64,000 bases of DNA from Paenibacillus abyssi (lineage in GTDB: Bacteria > Bacillota > Bacilli > Paenibacillales > Paenibacillaceae). A model generated the notes under the pieces. It did no database searches. It was given only the letters and a program-made list of their open reading frames with translations, and had not been told where the DNA came from. Of the stretch, positions 44,175-51,962 are shown one piece after another. Made by a program: the position numbers and the translations under genes. Where the stretch lies: contig NZ_BMGR01000001.1 of NCBI RefSeq assembly GCF_014640295.1, positions 124,001 through 188,000 of the forward strand, in the 5' to 3' direction. Each line of letters starts with the position of its first letter. Within the stretch, counting starts at the first letter, position 1.

Positions 44175-44574
44175 TATTTCCGCTATCATCACGCTACTAC
44201 TCGCATTGTTAGCGGGAATGAACGTAGAGCCAACGCCCGATCCGCCCGTGACCGAAACGTGGCAAACGTACGAGGCGACCGCGTACACCGCCAAATGCCG
44301 CGGCTGCATCGGAATCACGAAGAGCGGACTCGACGTAAGGCACACGATATTTGACGAAGATGGACGCAATATCATCGCGACCGATCCCGCCGTCATACCG
44401 CTCGGCTCCGTCGTGGAAGTGCGTTTAGCCGACGGAAGCACATTCGAAGCGACGGCGCAGGACATCGGCGGGGACATTAAAGGGCGCAGGATTGACGTAT
44501 TGCACGAAACGTATGACGGCGCGATCGAGTTCGGGCGGCAGGACGTGGATGTGCGGCTCTTGTCATCGCCGTAA
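44164..44574 (+). CDS. 3D-domain protein (possible peptidoglycan-active)
   Basis: 136 residues. After a hydrophobic N-terminal helix (ISAIITLLLALLAG), likely a signal or anchor, the 3D domain is seen: YEATAYTAK...TKSGLDVR, DPAVIPLGSVVEV, DIGGDIKGRRIDVL, with the conserved aspartates. Related domains occur in lytic transglycosylase-like cell-wall proteins of spore formers. The start is uncertain (GTG 44161 or ATG 44164). It lies far from the expected lysis genes. Confidence 0.75.
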   Translation: MTANISAIITLLLALLAGMNVEPTPDPPVTETWQTYEATAYTAKCRGCIGITKSGLDVRHTIFDEDGRNIIATDPAVIPLGSVVEVRLADGSTFEATAQDIGGDIKGRRIDVLHETYDGAIEFGRQDVDVRLLSSP

Positions 44575-44609
44575 GGCGCGTCATTAAAAACGAAAAGGGA
44601 GCGGATTAG

Positions 44610-45938
44610 ATGAGCGAAAACGTAACGGTATTACGTGACGAAACGTTGGGCGGTATCGAACGGGAATATCGCGAGGTTAAGCGGAAGGCAGCGGTGGGCG
44701 AGCGGATTAAATGGCGCGGTGTAGACGCTGTTTACGAGGTTGTACGAGAGCCCAAGCGGAGCTACGACGATTGTCTCCGTATTATTGTGTCAGCGTTCGG
44801 TGACTTAATCGGTACATCCGCGCATTTGGATCGAGGCGATCTCGCTTATACGGATGCTTACGTAGTCCTCGAACCGACCGACATCGTCCGTATCGACGGA
44901 AAGCGCTTGCGGATGGTTGAGCGGATGGCGAACGTTGGTGAGTGTATTATCATAACGCAAGACTTATTCGGCGAGAAATTGACGGGCGTGGTACGTACGG
45001 TTACGGAGAATGACGGCAACGGTTCCGTATACACTGGCGATATGTGGTCCGACGGATCTAAGTTTAATCCGTATCCTGATCAATACCACGTACTCGAACC
45101 GGTCGAATCCGACTTCAAAACGTGGGACAAAGTTAAGCGCGAACTTACGTCAATTCCCACGGAGGATATTGCGCTAATCGAATGGCGGGCGGATCTCGAA
45201 CGTAAAGCGGACGCGTTAGCGGCTCAAGTTGACGGACTGACCGATACGGTTGCGCGGCTGACTACGGCTATGCAACGGATGAATATACAGCTCCGAGTCG
45301 CGCGCGAAGACATCGTGCTGATCGAGGAGGGCGTCTCGGAGGACATTGCGGAGTTGCGTACGAAAATTACGGAGTTGAAACTCGGCAGTACGTCGCTCGC
45401 TGCGGAATCCGTGCGTAAAGAGCCGCTAACACGTGACGCCTCCCGCGAAGCTATTATCGAACGTGCGAAACGTGATATCGAAGCACTGAAGTGCACGCAC
45501 TACCCGACGGAGGCACGCTATTATGTCGCGCGTAATCTAACGTGGCAGCCTGAGTGTGATGCTGAATTCATTGTTAATCGCGATAAGCGCACCGTCGTCT
45601 GTTTGCTTCGCAAGCGTAGTTATAGCGGTGGTGGTGACGTACAATCGCGTGGTATCGCAAAGTGCGCTCCGGACGACGTATTCAATTCGCATATCGGCCG
45701 CGCCATAGCGTTAAGGCGTGCGTTGGGCCTCGCGGTGCCGGACGAGTATATAAACGCACCGGCTCCGGAGAGTGTGCGCGTAGGGGATATCGTAGAATGG
45801 ACCGCGCAAAGGAGCATTAAAGGGCGCGTTATAAACGTAGACAACTTCGTTACGGTCGACGTTTACGGTCATAAATGGGAGTATAGGCCGCATGCGTTAC
45901 GTGTAATCGACGACAGCCGCGAGGAGGTGGCGGAATGA
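44610..45938 (+). CDS. Large module and coiled-coil phage protein
   Basis: 442 residues. Two N-terminal modules (YREVKRKAAVGERI; RLRMVERMANVGECI) each end in a VLEP segment, as in the protein at 31046. A central coiled coil follows (ADLERKADALAAQVDGLTD). The C-terminal part has RDKRTVVCLLR and CAPDDVFNSHIGRAIALRRALG, a segment conserved in Bacillus phage proteins. Function unknown. AAAAGGGAG precedes ATG 44610. Confidence 0.65.
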   Translation: MSENVTVLRDETLGGIEREYREVKRKAAVGERIKWRGVDAVYEVVREPKRSYDDCLRIIVSAFGDLIGTSAHLDRGDLAYTDAYVVLEPTDIVRIDGKRLRMVERMANVGECIIITQDLFGEKLTGVVRTVTENDGNGSVYTGDMWSDGSKFNPYPDQYHVLEPVESDFKTWDKVKRELTSIPTEDIALIEWRADLERKADALAAQVDGLTDTVARLTTAMQRMNIQLRVAREDIVLIEEGVSEDIAELRTKITELKLGSTSLAAESVRKEPLTRDASREAIIERAKRDIEALKCTHYPTEARYYVARNLTWQPECDAEFIVNRDKRTVVCLLRKRSYSGGGDVQSRGIAKCAPDDVFNSHIGRAIALRRALGLAVPDEYINAPAPESVRVGDIVEWTAQRSIKGRVINVDNFVTVDVYGHKWEYRPHALRVIDDSREEVAE

Positions 45939-46141
45939 AGCCCGTATCTGACGCAATCGCCGCGCTTAACCGTTTGCCTATCGATGGCGAAGTCGTTATG
46001 CGCACCGTATGGTCTGACGGAAAGGTTATCCGGAGATACAACGGTCAGGATTCGCCGGGCTTCTTTACGCGGAGAACGTCGGCCGAGCGCGGCTTCCGTA
46101 AGATGACCGTTATTCTAATCGAGGAGGTACCTGCGGAATGA
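45935..46141 (+). CDS. Small hypothetical protein
   Basis: 68 residues, ATG overlapping the previous stop after GAGGAGGTGG; ends overlapping the kinase start. Starts MKPVSDAIAALNRLP. Function unknown. Confidence 0.6.
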   Translation: MKPVSDAIAALNRLPIDGEVVMRTVWSDGKVIRRYNGQDSPGFFTRRTSAERGFRKMTVILIEEVPAE

Positions 46142-46728
46142 CTACGTTAACCGCTCCGCAAACCGCTACGCTACCTAACATCGCTTTAACGGGCGCTCTA
46201 CGCAGCGGTAAGTCGTCCGTCAGCGCTTACCTACGTGACAAATACGGATATACGGAGTTTGCGTTCGGTGACGAGATGAAACGGTTTGCTCACGAAATAT
46301 TCAACGTACCGCAATCGCCGAAGCCACGCGAGTTATATCAGTGGTTCGGAGAAACGATGCGGCAACGTGATCCTGACGTGTGGGTACGGAAGTGTTTCGA
46401 GGATATACGTTGGTACACGGATAATTACGCGAGGGACGAATATATACAGCAGACTCCGCCGCCAGTCGTCATCACGGACTTGCGCTTGCCGACCGAGTAC
46501 GACCGTTGCCGCTCGGAAGGCTACGTCATCATACGTATACGCGCGCAGTCAGCACTCCGTATCCATCGCGCGGTCGAATCGGCAGATACGTTTAATCTGC
46601 GGGACCTGACGCACGAGACGGAATCACACGTTGACAAATTCGCGGTCGATTACGAGATTACGAACGACGGGTCTTTAGCGGAGTTATATGCGGCAGTTGA
46701 CGCGATTATGGCGGATTTAAAACGATGA
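46138..46728 (+). CDS. Deoxynucleoside monophosphate kinase
   Basis: 196 residues. P-loop LTGALRSGKSSVSAYL near residue 17, then FAFGDEMKRFAHEIF and VVITDLRLPTEYD, as in T4 gp1-type dNMP kinases. Phosphorylates dNMPs, including ThyX product dTMP, toward dNTPs. Tightly overlaps its neighbours. Confidence 0.85.
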   Translation: MTTLTAPQTATLPNIALTGALRSGKSSVSAYLRDKYGYTEFAFGDEMKRFAHEIFNVPQSPKPRELYQWFGETMRQRDPDVWVRKCFEDIRWYTDNYARDEYIQQTPPPVVITDLRLPTEYDRCRSEGYVIIRIRAQSALRIHRAVESADTFNLRDLTHETESHVDKFAVDYEITNDGSLAELYAAVDAIMADLKR

Positions 46729-46871
46729 ATACGGAGCGCATAACGATAACGCCCGAACGTCTCCGCGAACTATTACGCGATGAGTACCGCCGCGGCTACG
46801 AAGACGGTTACGTTATTGGACGTGTGGCGGAGATGATCGGGAAGAAATACGAAGAGGAGGCGATTGATTGA
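46725..46871 (+). CDS. Small hypothetical protein (48 residues)
   Basis: ATG 46725 overlaps the kinase stop; ends overlapping the TTG of the next gene. RLRELLRDEYRRGYEDGYVIG looks like a short helical adaptor. Function unknown. Confidence 0.6.
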   Translation: MNTERITITPERLRELLRDEYRRGYEDGYVIGRVAEMIGKKYEEEAID

Positions 46872-47305
46872 ATACGGACGTAATGTTTTCATCAAAGACG
46901 GATTTGTGGCCGACGCCGCAATCGTTTTATGACGACCTGAATGCGGAGTTTAGCTTTACGCTTGACCCATGCGCTACGGAAGATAACGCAAAGTGTGCGA
47001 ATTTCTTTACAAAGGAAACGGACGGACTCGCGCAGGACTGGACGCCGCACACCGTTTTTATGAACCCGCCGTACGGGCGCGAGATAGCGGACTGGATTCG
47101 TAAAGCGTACGAGGAGTCGCGAAAAGGCGCAACCGTCGTATGCCTCGTTCCAGCGCGGACGGATACGCGATGGTTCCACGATTATGTATACGGTAAGGCT
47201 GACGAAATCAGATTCGTAAAGGGGCGGTTGAAATTCGGTGACGCCACGAATAGCGCACCGTTTCCGTCCATGGTTATCGTTTATAAGGCGAAGAGTGGCG
47301 AATAG
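46868..47305 (+). CDS. dam: Phage Dam-like DNA N6-adenine methyltransferase
   Basis: 145 residues. KTDLWPTPQSFYDDL, FTLDPCAT, FMNPPYGREI (motif IV NPPY) and CLVPARTDTRWFHDYV match the small phage DNA adenine methyltransferase family. Could protect phage DNA from host restriction; the target site is unknown. TTG 46868 follows GAGGAGG. Confidence 0.9.
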   Translation: MNTDVMFSSKTDLWPTPQSFYDDLNAEFSFTLDPCATEDNAKCANFFTKETDGLAQDWTPHTVFMNPPYGREIADWIRKAYEESRKGATVVCLVPARTDTRWFHDYVYGKADEIRFVKGRLKFGDATNSAPFPSMVIVYKAKSGE

Positions 47306-47311
47306 GCAACG

Positions 47312-47644
47312 CTATTCCTCCGCAATGAACACGAGCCATCCGTCCTGCTCTGCGGCGAACACGTAGCGGCGACTCTCCGCATCTAACCGCGCCTTCGCGT
47401 AGAAACGCGCCGCCGATATGTAGCCGCGCTTATCGATATTGGCCGCGGTCGGGTCCGCGCTATTCTCCGCGAGCTTTAGCGCAATGGCACGCGCCGTAGC
47501 GTCGTATCCGAGTATGACGCGTTTGGACGTGCCGCTTAGTCCGTACATGTCGATAATGTCCGCAGATAAACGGAGGCGGCGCTGGCGATCGGTCGCAACG
47601 TAGAGATTGACGAGTGGGACGGCTTCGATATTGAAACGGGTCAT
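47312..47644 (-). CDS. Hypothetical protein, lone minus-strand gene
   Basis: 110 residues. RLRLSADIIDMYGLSGTSKRVILGYDATARAIALKL suggests a small fold with a swapped-hairpin or HTH-like start; no family recognised. GAGGTGATCC precedes the ATG on this strand. It is the only leftward gene in the DNA-metabolism block, so it may be a moron or a regulator. Confidence 0.6.
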   Translation of the reverse strand: MTRFNIEAVPLVNLYVATDRQRRLRLSADIIDMYGLSGTSKRVILGYDATARAIALKLAENSADPTAANIDKRGYISAARFYAKARLDAESRRYVFAAEQDGWLVFIAEE

Positions 47645-47712
47645 GACGGGATCACCTCGTAATAATTATAAACGAATTAGGACGCAAATACAACGTAAAG
47701 GGAGCGATATTC

Positions 47713-48921
47713 ATAGGTAAAGCCGATCGAAAGCGCTGGGACGGGAATGTTCGCTCAATGGCGATAATTGCGAAGCCGCACGAGGACATAACGGAAGATG
47801 ACGTACAGTTTCTCCGCGATAACTATACGTCGGCCGGCGGACTATTACCGAACGCATACAGCGGTGGCGCGTTCTTCACGCCAACACACGTAGCGCGCTT
47901 TATCGTCGAGGCATTGCGCGGCTTAAGCGGAGGATTTAGCGCGGGTCAGACGTGGCTAGAGCCGTCGTGCGGCAGCGGCGTATTCATCGAACACATACCG
48001 GACGATGCGGAGATAACTGCGCTTGAACTCGACGAAACGTCCGCGAAGGTAACGACACTGATCTATCCGCACGCCAACGTAATAAACGCGGATGCCCTTA
48101 CACACAGCCGCCGCGACTATTACGATTTCGTCATCGGCAATCCCCCGTACGGCGTTTCGATCGATATCGCAGCCGAGGAGTTGCCGGACGAATACGTGAC
48201 GCTCACGAAAAAGCGCGATCGCTACGGAGGTAAATCGGAATTAGCGTTTATCGAACTCGCGATTAAGGCGGCGAAACCTGGCGGATACATTGCGCTCGTG
48301 CTGCCGAAGGGGATCGGGTTCAGCGGTGCGTCCGCTAAAGTCCGCGATCTCGCGAAGGAAACGTGCTGGCATGTCGCGTCGATCGAGCTGCCGGAAACAA
48401 CGTTCGCGCACGTCGGTACAACGATTAAGACGGATATTCATATCCTACGGAAGATTACGCCGAACGCCCGGAAAGTATACGTCGAATACTCTCGTATAGG
48501 CAGCGAGAAGTATCCGCTCGATATCGTAAAGCAGACGGACGCAACGACCGAGGGGAGTACGTTTTGGTACGAAGGGCAGCAGCCGATATTCCACGCGGTT
48601 ATCACGGACATCGGCTACGACAAGGACGGTAAGAGTACGGATAAATGGGGCGACGGGTTAACGCAGCTCGACGAATTACTCGAAGCGTTCACGGACGGCG
48701 GTTTGGTACGTGAGAACTGCGATCCAGTCGCGCCGTTCAAAGACGAGTATCACGGATTCAGCGTAAAAGTGCCGCCGCATGAAGAGTGGCGCGTAAAGGC
48801 CGGACATGTGACGTACTGGAACGTGCTAACGCTCGGCCGCGGCGAAGATATAAACGGAACATCATCGTTCGACTTCGATTGGCAGGACCGCATTGTAAAC
48901 GAATATAAGGGAGCGCGATAA
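47713..48921 (+). CDS. Class I N6-adenine DNA methyltransferase (Eco57I/NPPY type)
   Basis: 402 residues. GGAFFTPTHVARFIVEAL, WLEPSCGSGVFIEHI (motif I), FVIGNPPYGV (motif IV) and PGGYIALVLPKGIGF are typical. ATG 47758 has no binding site; an extension of 15 codons (GKADRKRWDGNVRSM) reaches ATA 47713, which has AAAGGGAG 8 bases upstream, and such a KRW segment is usual at this family's start. So ATA is the likely start. Confidence 0.85.
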   Translation: MGKADRKRWDGNVRSMAIIAKPHEDITEDDVQFLRDNYTSAGGLLPNAYSGGAFFTPTHVARFIVEALRGLSGGFSAGQTWLEPSCGSGVFIEHIPDDAEITALELDETSAKVTTLIYPHANVINADALTHSRRDYYDFVIGNPPYGVSIDIAAEELPDEYVTLTKKRDRYGGKSELAFIELAIKAAKPGGYIALVLPKGIGFSGASAKVRDLAKETCWHVASIELPETTFAHVGTTIKTDIHILRKITPNARKVYVEYSRIGSEKYPLDIVKQTDATTEGSTFWYEGQQPIFHAVITDIGYDKDGKSTDKWGDGLTQLDELLEAFTDGGLVRENCDPVAPFKDEYHGFSVKVPPHEEWRVKAGHVTYWNVLTLGRGEDINGTSSFDFDWQDRIVNEYKGAR

Positions 48922-48922
48922 T

Positions 48923-49324
48923 ATGGGCGGAACTAACGTAGATTTGACGAAAGATACACGGAAATATACGCAGAAGTATTCGCTGTCGTCCGCGGCCGGA
49001 GTTAAGGCGCTCTTACGCGACCGCCACCGTATCGGCGCACGGCGCTTTAAGGGCGACACAGCCGCCAGCGACATTATTATCGATCTCCACTCCGCAATTG
49101 AGAGCGCGTGCCTCACCGAGCGCCAAGCGGAGGCGGTTGCGCTTGTGTACGGGCTGGACGTGACGCAGGCGGAGGCGGCTCGCGTGATGGGTGTTAGTCA
49201 GCCGGCCGTCGCGCAATTTACGGACGAGGCTGCGGAGAGGATCGCGGCGGTTTATCAGCGTTGGAATTACGGAGAAATCACGGTCGAACTCGAAGGGAAC
49301 GGTGCAACGGATGAAATCGTATAA
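48923..49324 (+). CDS. Sigma-70 region 4-like DNA-binding protein
   Basis: 133 residues. The C-terminal half has SACLTERQAEAVALVYGLDVTQ and EAARVMGVSQPAVAQF, a sigma region 4/RinA-like helix-turn-helix. It lies at the end of the early/middle block, so it may switch on late genes, as ArpU/RinA-type activators do. Role inferred. Confidence 0.65.
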   Translation: MGGTNVDLTKDTRKYTQKYSLSSAAGVKALLRDRHRIGARRFKGDTAASDIIIDLHSAIESACLTERQAEAVALVYGLDVTQAEAARVMGVSQPAVAQFTDEAAERIAAVYQRWNYGEITVELEGNGATDEIV

Positions 49325-49847
49325 GGAAGCGTTCGTAGACGAAGTAACGGATCTGATTGCGGAGAATATCGCGGATAGGACGGAACGTATGGCGGCGGTA
49401 AAGGCGTTAACGGATGCGTACGTTAATTTAACGGGGAGCGCTCCGGATGATAGGCAGTCTTTACGTTTAGCGGACTATATTATGCGCGAAGAATTGACGG
49501 ATAAGCACCCGGATAAAATGTCCAACTCGGAATATCCGATCATGAGCGACTATCAGTTAGCACGTAGACAATTCGGTGCACATAAAGCGAAAAATCCGAT
49601 CGCTCGAATAGAGGTGCCGTTGAGTAGCTTAATGAACTTAGGTACAGACGGCGTGGACTACAGCTATCCAAAACGGCGGCAGCGTACGATTGACGAAATG
49701 ATATATATGGACGAAGTTACTGTAAGTCGAAACAAGGAAAGGAGACGTAAGTACAAGCAGTTTGTTAACGGAAAGTCCAAAGGGGTCTTTACTGTTAACA
49801 TCGCTACCGGCGAGAAAGCTATCCACGATCAGAGCTGCGACGATTAA
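49311..49847 (+). CDS. Hypothetical phage protein
   Basis: 178 residues from ATG 49311, overlapping the sigma-like gene by 14 bases. Helical first half; the C-terminal part is basic (KRRQRTIDEM...RNKERRRKYKQF). No family recognised. It closes the block before a strong terminator. Confidence 0.65.
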   Translation: MKSYKEAFVDEVTDLIAENIADRTERMAAVKALTDAYVNLTGSAPDDRQSLRLADYIMREELTDKHPDKMSNSEYPIMSDYQLARRQFGAHKAKNPIARIEVPLSSLMNLGTDGVDYSYPKRRQRTIDEMIYMDEVTVSRNKERRRKYKQFVNGKSKGVFTVNIATGEKAIHDQSCDD

Positions 49848-49895
49848 CTTATATTTAAGGCAATTAGTTATCTATATATTAGTGAGGGAAGTAAA

Positions 49896-49926
49896 ACGTC
49901 ATCTCAACGTGAGGTGGCGTCTTTTT
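49896..49926 (+). terminator. Rho-independent terminator ending the DNA-metabolism block
   Basis: ACGTCATCTC pairs with GAGGTGGCGT over 10 bp with G-T pairs, 5-base loop, then CTTTTT. Confidence 0.85.
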
Positions 49927-49959
49927 GCGTTTAAATTAATCGAAAGGTAGGCGTTGTAA

Positions 49960-50235
49960 ATGGCGGAGAAATCGCGCGAATTAAACGAACTAACGGTAAA
50001 GGTTAACGTAGATGTATCGGAGGCCATCCGCGGACTTAAGGCGGTCCAACGTGAGGCGAAGAAGGCTACGCAGGCATTGGCGGAGATGCAATCGTATTAT
50101 GAAACGGGTGAAGGACGTCGGCTTTTCACGCGTTGGACGCAAGATGGCGACGAGGTAGCAAACGTTAGAACCGTTGATGTTACGGATATTCCTACGGACG
50201 TCTTAGCGCGGGAGCTGGCGAAACGCGATGAATAA
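49960..50235 (+). CDS. Small coiled-coil phage protein
   Basis: 91 residues. VDVSEAIRGLKAVQREAKKATQAL resembles a short stretch seen in tape-measure-like and other phage proteins, here standing alone. Overlaps the initiator-like gene. Function unknown. Confidence 0.6.
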   Translation: MAEKSRELNELTVKVNVDVSEAIRGLKAVQREAKKATQALAEMQSYYETGEGRRLFTRWTQDGDEVANVRTVDVTDIPTDVLARELAKRDE

Positions 50236-51091
50236 CGATGCCGCACGCAAAGTGTTGCAGCTGCAGTCCGGTGCGCCAGTCGGAAGCCTAACGCCGATCA
50301 GCGCGGAATGGGCGCGTGACGAGCGCGGCGCATTATTTAAATATACGCAATCTGAGCGATATGAGGCCGCTAAACGCCGCCGTTGGGCTGCGCGGGATAA
50401 GCGGCATTTTTCGTTTACACATATGCAACACATACGCGAGATTACGCAAGGGTTATCGAATAAATATTGCGGATATGTCTTACTTCTGCAGCCGTACATT
50501 GCGTTCAAGTCGAACGTATTGGTAACGGAGGGCCGCGAAGACACGCCGCTGACGATCGGCGATCTGGCGCAAGTATGGGACGTATCAAAACGGACGGCAC
50601 GCGTAATCATCAACGAATTAGAGGTGCGCAGCATCGTGTTTGAGACGTCCGGCACATTTACGATTAATGAGCGATACCACTTCCGTAAGAAAGCTGCCGA
50701 TGACGTTGATGCGCTGATTAAGACGTATTTTACTACGCTGAAATCGTTCGATATGACAGCGGCCGATCTCGGCTTCGTGTACAAACTGCTTCCGTACGTT
50801 CATTACGATACGAACGTTATTTGCGCGGACCCTTTCGTCGAGAATCCGGAGGACGTCCGCTTTCTTAACGAAAAGGCGGTCGCCGATATTGCGGGCATGA
50901 ACGAATTGAAAGCGGCACAGGCTCTCGCTCGACTACGTAAATCCGGGATTATCGGCGAGTGGTTCACCGGACATGATCGGCGCGATAAGCTGACCGTGCT
51001 GAATCCGTATGTATTCTATCGTAAGCGCGGCGAGCCTGACGGAACACTCCGGACACTGTTCGCGGCCAAACGTGCAGAAAACGTAAAATAG
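50228..51091 (+). CDS. Replication initiator-like or regulator protein with two winged helices
   Basis: 287 residues. Two winged-helix-like parts are visible: LTIGDLAQVWDVSKRTARVIINELE with a following hairpin, and later VADIAGMNELKAAQALARLRKSGII. This layout fits plasmid-type Rep proteins. Three TTTTTTGCACG repeats start at its stop codon, as iterons often lie next to rep genes. A late-gene activator remains possible, since packaging genes follow. Confidence 0.55.
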   Translation: MNNDAARKVLQLQSGAPVGSLTPISAEWARDERGALFKYTQSERYEAAKRRRWAARDKRHFSFTHMQHIREITQGLSNKYCGYVLLLQPYIAFKSNVLVTEGREDTPLTIGDLAQVWDVSKRTARVIINELEVRSIVFETSGTFTINERYHFRKKAADDVDALIKTYFTTLKSFDMTAADLGFVYKLLPYVHYDTNVICADPFVENPEDVRFLNEKAVADIAGMNELKAAQALARLRKSGIIGEWFTGHDRRDKLTVLNPYVFYRKRGEPDGTLRTLFAAKRAENVK

Positions 51092-51173
51092 GTAAGGTTT
51101 TTTGCACGCCGGAAACGAAAATACCATACCTTTTTTGCACGTTTTCGGGCAGATACCATACCTTTTTTGCACG
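51091..51173. repeat. Three iteron-like direct repeats
   Basis: TTTTTTGCACG ends at 51108, 51141 and 51173 (33 and 32 bases apart, about three helical turns). The second and third copies extend to ATACCATACCTTTTTTGCACG-type 21-mers, identical to each other; the first has GGTAAGG instead. Candidate binding sites for the protein at 50228. Confidence 0.7.
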
Positions 51174-51462
51174 CGAACGAAACGCTGAGATGCCGCGTCC
51201 TGTATGGGATTGCGGCGTTTTTGGCGTTCAAATTGCGGAGATTGTATCTTATCTTCTTATTATAGCGTTCCTAACGTTATATAAAACATTACGCTTCGGA
51301 TAAATCCTAGCGTACGAAAAAGGATAAAATAATAAGTCTGGACGCGTATGATTTTGACGCGGACAGGGCAAGGCCGGAAGGCCGCGCCTAGGCTCTTAGG
51401 TTCACGTAGGATGTACACATCCGTCGTGAACAATACGTATATAACGGAGGTTGTTAACGCAC

Positions 51463-51549
51463 ATGATCACGTTCCTTATCGTAATAGGTTGCGTTCATAT
51501 AGCCGCCATTATTACGGTAGGTCTAGCGCCCATTCGATTGTGTACGTAA
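51463..51549 (+). CDS. Possible 28-residue membrane peptide
   Basis: MITFLIVIGCVHIAAIITVG... is a single hydrophobic helix, read from ATG 51463 with CGGAGG 11 bases upstream. Isolated in non-coding DNA, so it is tentative. Confidence 0.35.
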   Translation: MITFLIVIGCVHIAAIITVGLAPIRLCT

Positions 51550-51901
51550 TAGCGTTTCCTGCGCTAATCCTTATCGTAGTTTACGCTATGAGGCGTTATC
51601 ATGGCGGATGGATTTAACGAATAATCGGAAACAAACGAACGTACCGTTATGGGCTACGTAAATATACCGCATATAATGAAGCGGAATGTTATACGGATGG
51701 GCAACGTAGGGTACCGAGCCTTTCCGTCATAGCGTAGAGGATTACGTTTAAATATCGGCTTAGGCGCTCAGGACACGTGGCCTCCGAAAACACCGACCCT
51801 GGAGCGTTCCAAAAACATTCGTATATGAAACGGTCCTGATACGCTGCTATTTACCGTATAATCCGCATATTTACGTTCCAATAACCGTCTCAATAACAAC
51901 G

Positions 51902-51931
51902 TTGCACTAACGTACGTGTTTATGGTACACT
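51902..51931 (+). promoter_or_regulatory. Promoter of the serine recombinase gene
   Basis: TTGCAC and TGGTACACT (extended -10) with an 18-base spacer, 32 bases before the start codon. Confidence 0.5.
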
Positions 51932-51962
51932 TACGTTAATTAGACGTAAAGGAGACGGTACT

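Larger units (their letters stand above)
51174..51962. other. Long intergenic region before the serine recombinase
   Basis: About 790 bases with little coding potential. It has a GCCGC/GCGGC hairpin with a 15-base loop followed by GTTTTT (51192-51221), an AT-rich tract (about 51240-51330) that may be an unwinding region, a 28-codon frame at 51463, and the recombinase promoter. With the iterons it is a candidate origin. Confidence 0.5.

Noticed and set aside
51091-51141. First two iteron copies read as a terminator (GGTAAGG...CCATACC-TTTTTT)
   Set aside because: Pairing is imperfect, and the third copy plus equal spacing fit repeated binding sites better; a dual role is possible.
51348-51617. 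Open frame of 89 codons before the serine recombinase
   Set aside because: No binding site and arginine/tyrosine-rich low-quality sequence; a shorter frame inside it has better signals.
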